Source of the DNA: Chenopodium formosanum
Taxonomy: Eukaryota; Streptophyta; Magnoliopsida; Caryophyllales; Amaranthaceae
NCBI GenBank assembly: GCA_024500155.1
Contig: CM044860.1
Location: 6,434,501 to 6,498,500 of the forward strand
Length of the DNA stretch: 64,000 bases
Direction: 5' to 3'
Below are positions 36,377 through 46,575 of this stretch, piece after piece. Each line of letters begins with the position of its first letter. Positions within the stretch are counted from its first letter, which is position 1. The notes under the pieces were generated by a model, which saw only the letters and a program-made list of their open reading frames with translations, was not told the origin of the DNA and ran no database searches. The position numbers and the translations under genes are program-made.

Positions 36377-38187
36377 GTTGGGGGGGTGTATATGGTGTAA
36401 TGAGATCTACCTCAAAGAAAACAAGACCAGGTTCCAACCCCATGATATCCTCTTCCATCACATCACTCTTCGTAAAATCAAAAGACTCAAATTTCGGCAA
36501 AATATGATCTGCCTTGCCCTTGTGACTTTTTTCTTTCATGCCACCATTACCATTGTCACTGCCTCCATTTTCTTGTGCTTTCTCACCATAAGGATTTAGA
36601 GTAACCCAATTGGTTTTCCTCTGGACTTGAAATGTATTCTCTCCAGCTTGCACAGCTTGGACACGAGAAAGAGTATAGCAGTCATACAAATACTCACTCT
36701 TACCTCCCAAGTCAACCGGCTCCATTTCAGCTGTGATTGGTGAAAAGATTGCTCCAACTCCCTTCCAAATCCCACTTAAACTACTCACAAATGTGTTCCA
36801 CGCTGGTCGAATAACAGGCTCCTGAGAAAAATAACCCTCATCAGAACACATAAAATCGATAAATAAAAGTCTTCAATGACTCCAACAGATCAACATAAAT
36901 GCCAAAGGTCGCAAGCCATGATAGCACAACACCACCAAACAAACAAACAAGACACTCAAAGTTCATACTTTTCAAACTAAATTTTTGTGCACGTCTTTTA
37001 AGCCTAATAGGCAATATGACAACTCATTTGGCCTGAAAATAATCTACTTCTGCACAAAATCCTAATCTTTACAATGTATGCCACTTATGACTAAGGAGTA
37101 TCATATAACATCAGCAAAAAACCCAAAACCACAAACAATTTGTTTGTTACTAGACATAGAGTCAATGCAAACTCTAATATAAGACAGGTGTAAACAACAA
37201 TAGTCAAATTCACCCCATTTTCATCAAAAATCACCCAAACATCTTTAAAAGTTACCCCATATCTAATAACGAACATTCTATGTCATCACAAGAGCAAATC
37301 ATAATATGCTCCCTGGTTTCTATTTCCTAGTTCCTACCAAGATATCTAATACACGTGCACATGAGAGGAGGGGTGCGTAATATATAACCGAGTGTACACA
37401 CACCTCACAAAACCACGTGTGTGACGCACTAGCCGGCAGATTATAATGATCCTGGGAGCACGGAGGATCACGGCACAGGCATTTTATCACCTCATAACTA
37501 CATTTTGATCATAATATAACACTCCCATTGTCTTAAACTACAGCTACAATTTGATCATATAACACTTTCCCAAAACTAACAACACTACTTTTTTGAAGAA
37601 AGCAACTAACAACACTACTTCATAGTACGAAGTTCATAATTCAACCAACCAAAATTTCATACAATAACAAAAATTCAAATAATTTGACATCAAAAATTCA
37701 CAATATAATTAAAATAAGACAAAAATTTTAATGAAATTATTAGAACCTGAGTTTGCAAAACAGTTTCAAGCTCCATCAACATAGCACCAGAAACCATAAC
37801 ATTAGAGCCTTTAGCAACCTTCTTCACTCTCTTACCACTCTTCCCTCTTCTCTTCCTTCTCTTCCCCTTTTCTCTCTCCTTCTCTTCCGCCTCTTTCGCC
37901 ACCTCATTATCGACGCTCCAAACATTGTCCTTCGCCTTCGCATCAACCTTCACTCTCTCTCCTCGACAATTCTCTCTCCTAGGGTTAGGGTTAGAGTCGC
38001 TGAAACTGCAGGAAACCCTAGGATGATGACGATGATGATGATTCCGGTGAACGAATAAAGCGGAATTTGGAATTGATTGGTGGTGGAAGTGGAGAGAGTG
38101 ATGGTGGAAAAGAGGGAATTGACGACGGCGGAGAGAAATTCCGGCGAAAGTGTTGGATGCGTCGAGAATTCTCGTCGGAGTTTGCAT
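33429..38187 (-). CDS. Conserved, probably chloroplast-targeted protein of unknown function
   Basis: Exons in transcript order: 37747-38187, 36411-36821, 35767-35859, 35142-35281, 33429-33867; all GT-AG and in phase, giving 507 aa. The first ~60 residues are rich in Ser, Arg and His with few acidic residues, consistent with a plastid transit peptide. At about 95-130 comes a strongly basic segment (KGKRRKRRGKSGKRVKK). The remainder has conserved-looking Trp/Gly motifs (SLSGIWKGVGAIFSPITAEM at ~155, EYLYDCYTLSRVQA, a C-terminal LAGSWKVFEMSA, then ITAYVDVD-like strands) suggestive of beta-rich repeats as in lipocalin-like plastid/cyanobacterial proteins; that fold is inference. I do not recognise a named family with certainty. 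The next gene is divergent, about 2 kb away. Confidence 0.85.
36341..36376. repeat. (AAT)n microsatellite
   Basis: About twelve AAT units in intron 2 of the 507-aa plastid-type gene, 35 bp from exon 2, preceded by AAAAT repeats and (AT)n. Confidence 0.9.
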
Positions 38188-38293
38188 ATCGACGGTGAAA
38201 TTTCGCCGGTGGAGAACAGTTGTTGTAATTAATCGACCTTATCTTAAAGTAAAGGGAAATTGGGTTTTGCACTTTTGGCTATGGGCTAAAGGC

Positions 38294-39014
38294 TAGAGCA
38301 AGTTTAGCCCCAACTCTTAAAATTTGAATGTGATATCATTTTTGGTGATTCCTATTAAATATTATGTCATCAAATTCTTGTTAAAACTCACTAAAGGCGT
38401 GTTCGGCGTTAGTGTTTGAGTAGCTTTTAGTGGTTTGACGTAGTTAAATTACTATTTAACAAAAAAATGTGAGTGTTTGGCAAACTAGTGGTTATGGTAG
38501 CTTTTAGTGGGAAGGCAGCTTCTATGAAAAGTTAGAAATATTAGCTTTTGAAAGTAGAGGTAGCTTTTGAGGTATCTGTTGAAAATTTAATCTATAGTTT
38601 AATACAAAATATTGATTTTTATATGTAACAGCTAGTCAACCGCTATTTTACCGAACACTCATACTTAAATTATCTATCTTCACAGCTACAGCTTGTTGAC
38701 AGCTAAAAGCTACCTACACAGCCAACAACTACCTTCATAGCTAACAGCTACCCTCACAGCTATATTTTGCCAAACATGTCCTAAGACTTGTCCAAATTTA
38801 TCACTTTAATCCTAAGACTCAAACATATGACTTGTTTTTTTAATCTCTTTTTATTTTCTATATAATAACAACATTAAGGAACAAAGCTTGAGGTGGATCC
38901 CAATCTCAAGTCTTAAAATTTCAAGACACAACTTGAGACTTGATTGAGATTTAAGAAGAAAAATGGAGAAAGTCTTAAACATAAGTCTTAAGACTTGGGG
39001 CTAAACTTGCTCTA
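38294..39014. mobile_element. Outer MITE carrying a second MITE, in the upstream region of the 507-aa gene
   Basis: The left end TAGAGCAAGTTTAGCCCCAA is mirrored at 38993-39014, with CTCTTAA/TTAAGAC continuing the inverted repeat. The interior is interrupted by a distinct TIR element at about 38396-38782. The left border lies only 107 bp upstream of the start codon at 38187, so the element probably contributes to or displaces the promoter. No unambiguous target duplication was seen; the TTAGAGCAAG end is a type seen in plant DNA-transposon MITEs. Confidence 0.65.
38396..38782. mobile_element. Inner MITE nested in the 38294-39014 element
   Basis: Starts AGGCGTGTTCGGC and ends GCCAAACATGTCCT, inverse to each other with a few mismatches. 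Internally AGCTTTTAGTGG and CAGCTAAAAGCTACC motifs recur in both orientations. CTAA is adjacent to both ends but the exact target duplication is ambiguous. The ends resemble the element at 16990-17305. Confidence 0.58.
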
Positions 39015-39149
39015 ATGGTGGATTGGTGTCATTGGTCTAGCCTCTAAAGCAAGTTTTTGGACCCTGGTTAGCATTTAGCAATCACTCGTATGAGTAAAGA
39101 TAATACTCTTTCTATATATTTTATTACCTGCTTCATTTTTTTTATTTGA

Positions 39150-39262
39150 CCTAAGAGTTAGAATATAGATTAAGTGGTTAGAGTTTTCCTTTCAATTACC
39201 GGAGATTATGGGATTAATTCTCATCACCCCGGGCCTTATCGCTCTCAAAAAAAAAAAAAAAC
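39150..39262 (+). mobile_element. tRNA-derived SINE
   Basis: An A-box-like TTAAGTGGTTAGAGT is followed about 45 bp later by a degenerate B-box (GGGATTAATTCTCATC), and the unit ends in an A-tail at 39247-39260. The layout fits a pol III SINE. The B-box has decayed from GGTTCGAATCC, so the copy is old. Confidence 0.55.
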
Positions 39263-39310
39263 CTAACCGACCGATTGAGTAACCATGGCAAAAACGCACT
39301 AACTGACTAA

Positions 39311-39423
39311 GCACATGTTCTCTTCAACTTAATTTTAGTTCAATTCCAGTTACTAATTTCTTTTTCTCATAAATTATTCAATTCAGCTCCAATCAGTTCA
39401 GTTTAATAAATCAGAACAAGGTC
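39311..39423. mobile_element. Tourist-like (PIF/Harbinger) MITE, 113 bp
   Basis: Flanked by a TAA target duplication (39308-39310 and 39424-39426). The ends GCACATGTTCT and the inverse of AGAACAAGGTC match over most of 11 bp. The body contains TTCTCATAAATTATTCAATTC, shared with the copy at 56497-56618, so this is a repeated family in the genome. Confidence 0.72.
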
Positions 39424-39979
39424 TAAGTAACCTCTGGTAAGTAACTCTTGTCACACAGTAAAAACACCGCTTATAGTCTTATGAATACTTGTCGGAATTG
39501 TTTAATGAATAGATAAAGCAAGTAATAAAGATGAAATACTCTACTACATTTTCAAGTCCACTAAGTTTGCTTTACTTTACCTTATTTAATACTGAACTTA
39601 AATTATTACCTTATAAATTAAGGCTCGATTTAGTTTACCTTATTTTTAAACTTAAATTATTCATTATTGATGATATGTTTTTTTTTTTTTTTTTTAATTT
39701 TGGAAAGTGATGATCTACTTTTATTTTTTTAATAGATTGATAATCTATCTTAATTTTTTCTTTACAGTTACTAATTTTTATTAACCTAAATACTTTTTAT
39801 TTTAAAAATAAAATAAAATAAAAAGGGGAAATTATAGGTCAAGTGGTAGAAGCAAAAACCCTCCTTGGACCCTTTGTTAGCAAAACAATAACCTACGCCT
39901 CTCTCCTTCTCTTTCAGTAAGACCTGCTCGCAGCCGACGACCGTCTTTCACCGTGCTTGCCTCTGTAAACCCATTCTTG

Positions 39980-40183
39980 GTAGTGTCTCTTTCTCTCTCC
40001 TCTTCTTTAATTTTGCACTTTTAATTTCACTATTTTTCATTAATTTACCCCCATTTTTACTCCATAAATTCATGGAAACGCAAATTCAATCTCGAATTAA
40101 ACTTATTTAAGCATCTAATTAATATAAGAATTCCATTTTATTTGATTTTATTTTCGTTGATTTATGGGAATTGATTGATACAG
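39980..40183 (+). other. Possible 5' UTR intron of the RPF2-like gene
   Basis: A donor-like TTG/GTAGTG at 39980 and an acceptor ATACAG ending at 40183 lie upstream of the start codon at 40192, leaving only 8 bp of exon before ATG. Leader-like pyrimidine-rich sequence (CTCTCTCC) surrounds it. Another donor-like GTAAAC at 39965 is possible. Confidence 0.4.
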
Positions 40184-40191
40184 TTGTAGAA

Positions 40192-43100
40192 ATGTTGGAG
40201 ATTAAAACAGCTAAAACTCACAGAGGTAGACGAATTCTTGAGAAACGAGCACCTAAACTTGTAAGTTATGTTGAGATTTGCTATAATTTCCCGAATTTTT
40301 GTGTAGTATTTTGGTGGGTAATTTCTGGAATTTGTTGATTTGGGTAGGTTGAAAATGAGAAGAAGACATTGTTTGTTCATGGTACAAAAACAAGTAATGT
40401 GCTTAATTCAGTTTTAACTGAACTTTATCATCTTAAGAAGGAGAATTCAGTCAAGTATACTAGGAAGAATGACAAAATTAGGCCCTTTGAAGCTGGGGGT
40501 GAGACTAATTTGGAGTTCTTCTCCCAGAAGACTGATTGCGCCCTCTTCGTGGTGAGTACCACGTTTATTCGTTTTCTGTGAAATTTCTGATATCGTCCCA
40601 TGTTTATATAAGTTTTTTAAGTAGCTATTATACTATGTACCGTTTAAATTTGAGGTTTTTGACGAAGGGAAGTCGATCGTGGAAAATGGTTGTGTATATT
40701 GATGTGCACCTTTTCATAGGGTTGTACTTCATATTGTATTAATTTTTATTACTGCTCATTATTTGTGGTTAGACTGTTAGATTGGTTTTCGAAAATATTG
40801 ATGTCAACACATGCTTGCTACTATTGATGCACGCCAGTTAGAAATTTATAGTCAAACATGCTGTAAGAGGTGTGCCATTTACTATAGCTGTGTTGCCTGT
40901 GTAAGTTCCTTGGCGTGCTTTTCAATGCCTATGGCATGGCGTAATACAACATCTACTTGCTCTTATGACTGTCTCTTTTCTTCGAAATTTGTAGGCTTTC
41001 CACCTCTTCGTCAAGTGTTGGGTTGACTAACCAGCTAATTGAGCATAAAACACCCATTAAAGTAAATCAAACTAATCAAAGCCTAGCACTCAACAATATA
41101 TATGAAGGAATATAATAACATACAATCACAAAGTCCTTGGGTCACATCCATTCCCTACAATGCTCTGCTTCTGCATGTAATGAAATTAAAACTTCTGAAC
41201 TTCCAGGGTGGCTAAAACTGTTAGCAAGAAAAAATTCCATAAAGAATATGGACCTTGCTAAATCAGTGGGCTTGGATAATTAACCACATTGAACTGCAAG
41301 AAGGCTTTATAATCACTATCCTAGTGGTCATGAATCTTGGGGGGTGTTTGCATAGTCACTTGGATTGATATTTGCTGCAAATTTTGTCCCCCGGCATCAA
41401 GTGGTGCAACAATTTTTGCACCCCAAATCCAGTGTTATTGCAAATTTTGTACCCCAAAATCCATTGTTGCAACAATTTTTGTACCCCAGAAGCCCCAGTT
41501 ACATGATATTATCAACTTTTCATACCTTTAAGACATACGAAGTATAATTCAACTTGTAAACAATTTTGTGTTATGTATTTGAAGTTTGAAACTACATTCA
41601 AGTATAGTTTTATCAGTAACAACTAGCGAGTATGTTGATAGTAGTGGCATTTCCTTTTAAACGAACTGAGATAGAAGTAGTGACATTATTTTTTGGAACG
41701 GAAGTGTGAGATATAAACTTATTTCCATGCTTATCGAAACATGAGCTTAATTTCGTAAGTGCATGGCTAAAAGTTTATATCCTTTTGTTTCAAAAGTGAA
41801 TGTCATTTCTTCTGTATTTGGTCATTCAAAAGAGAAGTGTATTATGTCAAAATTGTAGAGCATTGTCCTAATGCCTTATATGGCAATTATTGAAAGAATT
41901 CTTGCCATTGAAAAATCTCTAGATCTTAAGAATTTGTGTGCCCTGATAAAAATGAAGGACAAAAGTATTTTGAAATACTTTAACAACAGTTTTAAAAGTA
42001 ATTTGAAGTGTGTGAAGTTCAAAAAGAAGTCTTTTTGGTTTGCTTAAGTGAGTCTAGTTTGGTTATTTGTGAGTGGAGTTTAAAAAGATAAACAACTATC
42101 TTCTGGAAAACTGATATATTGACATTATTTTTGGGATGGAAGTGTGTGCTATAAACTTGGTTTTTTAAATGATGACTACATGTTATGACTAAACTTGTCA
42201 GTGCTGCATTGCATCTATATTAGGTCTTAAAAAAAGAAATGTAACTAGTCTAAATTGTGGACAGTCACCATAATCTCATGTACTGGTAAAGGTTGAAAGA
42301 ATTCTTGCTAATTGAAATATTCTATGGTCTCAATGCTCTCTGTTCTCTGTATAGTCAGTTATAAGTTTCCCCTGTAATATTATGTTCTTTAGTTTCCTGA
42401 CTTTGCCCCTCTCTCTCCAATCTCCATAGAACTGATGGAGAATTGAGAAGTGGATGTCTGTGTTCCTTGTTTATTTTTTGTGTTAGTAGTGAAGCTTTAT
42501 GTTGGGTGAGGCTCCTATCTTTCATGGAAAAGGTAGTTATAAAATTTAGCTATATTGTTACCTCACATTTTTATGAACTGGAGCTGAATCAGGCTTACAG
42601 AGGACCTTAAATTTGGTATTGTGTGTTAATGTGGTTTTGCAAGACAAAAGTAGAAAATTTGTTACTGATATACGCTCTATATTGAATAATACTTTTGTAT
42701 TATTTTGCAAGTTACTACTGAAGCCGTCTGAAGGCATGCTATTATCAGCTTCTAGATGTTTATTGTCTCATCGACCAGCTAATTCATTTGTTTGTTTAAT
42801 TGCTGTTTTGCAGTTTGGTTCTCACTCTAAAAAGCGGCCTGACAATCTTGTTATGGGGCGATTCTATGATAATCACGTCTATGACCTTGTAGAAGTTGGG
42901 GTTGAGAATTATAGATCACTCCAATCTTTCTCATATGATAAAAAGATTTCCCCAAAGATGGGGTCCAAACCTTTAATAGCTTTCATTGGTGAAGGGTTTG
43001 AGAGTGTTGACGAGCTGAAGCATTTGAAGGAAGTTCTCTTAGAATTGTTGAGAGGAGAGGTATTTTCTCCAAGACCTTGAATATATTTGTTATAATTAAT

Positions 43101-43866
43101 TGTGTTTACTATGGTGGCATAATATGTTTGTTGAATACAACTTTTGCAGGTAATCGAAAATTTGAATCTTGCTGGAGTTGACCGAATTTACGTATGCACT
43201 GCTATTTCTTCAAATAGGGTATACCTCAGTCACTGTGCTTTGAGACTAAAGAAATCTGGAACTGTTGTTCCAAGAATGGAATTGGTTGAAGTTGGCCCTT
43301 CCATGGATTTGGTAGTCAGGCGACATCGTCTTCCTAATGAAGGTTTGAGGAAAGAAGCTATGAAGACTGCCCCAGATCGAACAAAGAAGAAGGTTTGGCT
43401 TTACTATATTTCCGCATCATTCCTCTGATAAGGCCTAATCACTAAATGAAAAGAAAAAACACTAAAATCATTTTTTTTTCCCTTTTCTTTTTAATGCCTT
43501 TAATTCATTAACCTTTACGTTTATTATTTTCTTATAATGCAGTTGAAAAATGTCAAAGGAGATCCTTTACTGGGGAAGACAGGAAAGATTTACATTCCAG
43601 ATCAGAAGGTTAGCTTAACTCATTTCCGTTTTAATTATAAAACATCCCTGTTATAGTGTTACATGCCAAACATTTGCAATTTTTCATGAAACAATCCGTG
43701 ATTTCCAACAATCTAACATCTGATCTTTGATATTTAGTTGGGAGACATGGCAATTCCTTACAAAGCCAAGGGAGTAAAGAGGGAACGTCGAGAAGCCAAG
43801 AAGAACAAAGGGGATGCGGACACACAAGCTTCAAAAAAGCAGAAGGGAGAAGAAGTTTCTACCTGA
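40192..43866 (+). CDS. RPF2: Ribosome production factor 2 homolog (Brix domain)
   Basis: RPF2 acts in the nucleolus: with RRS1 it loads the 5S RNP (5S rRNA, uL18, uL5) into the pre-60S ribosome (established for yeast and plants). Exons 40192-40260, 40348-40551, 42814-43059, 43150-43392, 43543-43608, 43738-43866 join in phase with GT-AG introns to give 318 aa, the usual RPF2 length. The N terminus (KTHRGRRILEKRAPKLVENEK) and GTKTSNVLN are typical of the RPF2 branch. The Brix core runs from about residue 28 to 235, with KKRPDNLVMGRFYDNHVYDL and GPSMDLVVRRHRLP. The C-terminal ~45 residues are Lys/Arg-rich (KAKGVKRERREAKKNK), fitting RNA binding and nucleolar targeting. Intron 2 is long, about 2.26 kb. 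Confidence 0.95.
41378..41494 (+). repeat. Short tandem repeat in RPF2 intron 2
   Basis: Three imperfect units of about 40 bp centred on GCAA(C/A)AATTTTTG(T/C)ACCCCA with CCA(G/T)TGTT linkers. It is preceded by a G-run (41337-41344), and the stretch may be the remains of a MITE. Confidence 0.6.
41676..42330 (+). repeat. Old intronic duplication in RPF2 intron 2
   Basis: TGACATTATTTTTTGGAACGG followed by AAGTGTGAGATATAAACTT at about 41677-41720 recurs, diverged, at about 42120-42160. TTGAAAGAATTCTTGCC near 41890 recurs near 42295. The two matches keep similar order and spacing (about 410-440 bp), consistent with an ancient tandem duplication. Confidence 0.5.
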
Positions 43867-46118
43867 GACGTCTGTCATGCTTCGCAATCACAATTTTGAC
43901 TTGTAATCACAATTATCCCAACTCTAATCAAAAGATGTTTACTTTTAGACATGAAAACTTTGAAATTACAGAGCATTCTTGTATGAGGTTTATGATGATG
44001 GATGCGTGTGGACCAAAAGAAAGAGACTTTTTTGAGCAACTATATATTATGAGAATAGATATATGATCATGCGCAAACAAGAAGAAGCAAAACACTTTCG
44101 GTGGGGTAAATGGGGTGGGGTTTTAGCATCATATCCAACATGGTGTATGTTATCAACAACCCATGTGATAGAAACCCTAGCTTCCCTAGTTTAAAGTAGT
44201 TATGTTCTTTTGTATTGTTACAATCTATTGCAATCCCAAACCTAACTATAGATCATTAGATCCTCTCACTATCATTAGTACACTCATGGTGGTGCCTATG
44301 CACCTAAATCTATCATGGGGCATCCCACAATGTTCCGTGTTTGCCTTTTTAGTTTTACTATTATTTATTTTTGGAATATCGCGATCTTGCTATTTTTCAT
44401 ATTAAGGCAAGCAAAACTACCCTATTAGGCTAGAACCTTACATGAGTCAACTCGCCTTGAATTAATGGTCTAAGCACTTTAGAAGTGGAAATTAGGGGTT
44501 TTCAAATCTCAATGTTGAAAATTACAATCTACACAATTAGTCTTAATTATGTTTGATATAGAGTATATTTTTCTCATCATATGAGCTTATGAGGGGAACA
44601 TCTTTACGTCTATGATAATAGAAAGGTTAGCTTCATTGGTCCCTATTGAGCTTTAGACTAATGTGTAAGGATAGTCTTTTGCTCAATAATGGCTATTTGC
44701 ATTTTATTGTATTGAGTTTGCATATACCTAGGCAATACTGTTTGATTGAAAATACTAATCATTAAAGTAGATTATACGAGTATTATTATAAGTCATTGAA
44801 AATACTCTCGTTTTGTACTTCATATTAATGAGCAGGGTATTTTCCGTGTATTAATAACTTACGGAGTATTATCTTTAACATAAATATCCTACAAAAAAGG
44901 GACAACTACTTTGATGACATTGATTCATTGCAGTCTCATCATAATATATTATGACCACAATTAGTACCTCCCTATCGGACAATTATCTCTGTTAATATTA
45001 ATTAAGTTAGCATCAAATCAAAATGAAATTAAATTCTCAAGGTTTGTTCTTACGAAAAAGTCTTAGACCACACTTGACCACCATTGAAAAAGACCATGGT
45101 CAACCATGTGACTGTGTCATGTTTGAATTAGTGTCCTATGCATTTATAGAGGCTACTTAAAAGTTAGACCATGTCTACCCTACCCATAATTTATTTAGTG
45201 TTTTGCATTCATTATTTTAAACTAATTAACTATTTTATCTAATAATATACTTGTATTTATATTGCATTTGTATTTAAAGTGACATGATACTCCACAATAT
45301 AAAATAAAGGTATTATGCTTCTAAGACTAATCTTCCATAATTTAAAATAAAGGCATTGAATTTTTTGAATTATAATTAAATAAACATATATTACTTTTTT
45401 ATTTACAAGATTTTGCAAGAGCTACCGGTATTACATTTTAATAATGTAATTTCAATACTTGCACTTCCCAAAATATAAAGCACTTGATTACTTTATATCT
45501 CAAGTTAAATTTTGAATAATTTGCATGTTATCTTTATTGATACAAGTAACGAAAAGCTTTATAAAAGGTTAACTTATGCATGCGGTAATTGAGATGTATG
45601 GCTATAAATCATGTACTCGTATAATAGATTAATAGGTTAATATATACTGTACGAATTAATCCTTTAATCAAACCAAAATAAACTCCGTAGTATTTTAGAA
45701 ACGGAGAAAGTACCATCCAATTTTTAAACCAACATACTTTCCAATTTCCATTCCCCAGAGCCAAGCAATCAACTTTGCTTTTTATATCACACCACCTCTT
45801 GTAATTTGTAACACATACATGGACTATAATACCCCCATTATTATGTCCTTACCAAAGCACTATTAATAATTATCATACCTTTTATTACCTTTTTTACAAG
45901 TCAAAAAAGATCATTACAGTATTACATTAAAAAACCAATTAATTAAGAAACTTTATCATAAAATTGGGATGGAAATCCATTATATACATAATTAAATTAA
46001 TAAATTAATTACATATGTTTACTATTTGTATTGATAACCAATAATTAAAATAAAATAAAAAGTCGTAAAACACAGCGCTTTACTACCACCTTCCTAACAA
46101 ACAATTAACGCCTCCGAG
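43867..46118. other. Intergenic, no gene seen
   Basis: Contains the RPF2 3' UTR at the left and the ELMO-gene promoter at the right. Between them the sequence is AT-rich with no coding features. A 67-codon plus-strand frame at 44202-44405 has no recognisable content. Confidence 0.5.
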
Positions 46119-46127
46119 CATATATAG
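46119..46127 (+). promoter_or_regulatory. TATA box of the ELMO-domain gene
   Basis: CATATATAG lies about 80 bp upstream of the first upstream ATG and is followed by GAGAGAGAAAGAG, a GA-rich leader typical of plant 5' UTRs. The start site would be expected near 46150. Confidence 0.5.
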
Positions 46128-46199
46128 AGAGAGAAAGAGTGCGAGGTTGAAGAGAGAGAAACCACTGAAACAAGAGAGAGAAACTTTCAAGCTCCAACA

Positions 46200-46232
46200 A
46201 TGGCGATTATATTGCAGATCTCGAAACCCTAA
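46200..46232 (+). promoter_or_regulatory. Upstream ORF (10 codons) in the ELMO-gene leader
   Basis: An ATG in a strong context (A at -3, G at +4) opens a 10-residue peptide, MAIILQISKP, and stops within the AAACCCTAA telo-box-like motif. It lies 344 bp before the main ATG. If the mapped leader is unspliced, scanning ribosomes would meet it first. Confidence 0.5.
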
Positions 46233-46521
46233 TTTCTCTCTCAGAAGCTAATATTTTCTCTTTTTTTTCTCGTCAAAGAAATCATTTCTTGATTTCTGCG
46301 TTGAGTTTCAGTTCGAGATCGGCGTTTTTTGGCGGTTCGATTTCTTGGAGAGTGTCATTTTTCTTTTAGCGACACTTTACAGCGTCGATTCTTGCAGTTT
46401 TCTTCGCATTATACTTTGTTATTTTCACTTTTTTTTGCATTCGAATAAACTCGCGAGAGTTTCGCATTTTTTTCCTCCATATTTGTACTGATAATTAGTT
46501 TTCCGGCGGAAATTTGCCGGA

Positions 46522-46530
46522 ATGAACTGA
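46522..46530 (+). promoter_or_regulatory. Minimal upstream ORF ATG-AAC-TGA
   Basis: A two-codon ORF 45 bp before the main start codon. Very short uORFs close to the start can reduce initiation. Retention in the mature leader is assumed. Confidence 0.4.
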
Positions 46531-46575
46531 AAATTTGAGCTCGATTACGCCGGAAAATAAGGTTTTCGCCGGATA

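Noticed and set aside
42613..42813. N-terminal extension of the RPF2 exon 3 frame
   Set aside because: Intron read-through; the conserved join is at the CAG acceptor before FGSHSKK.
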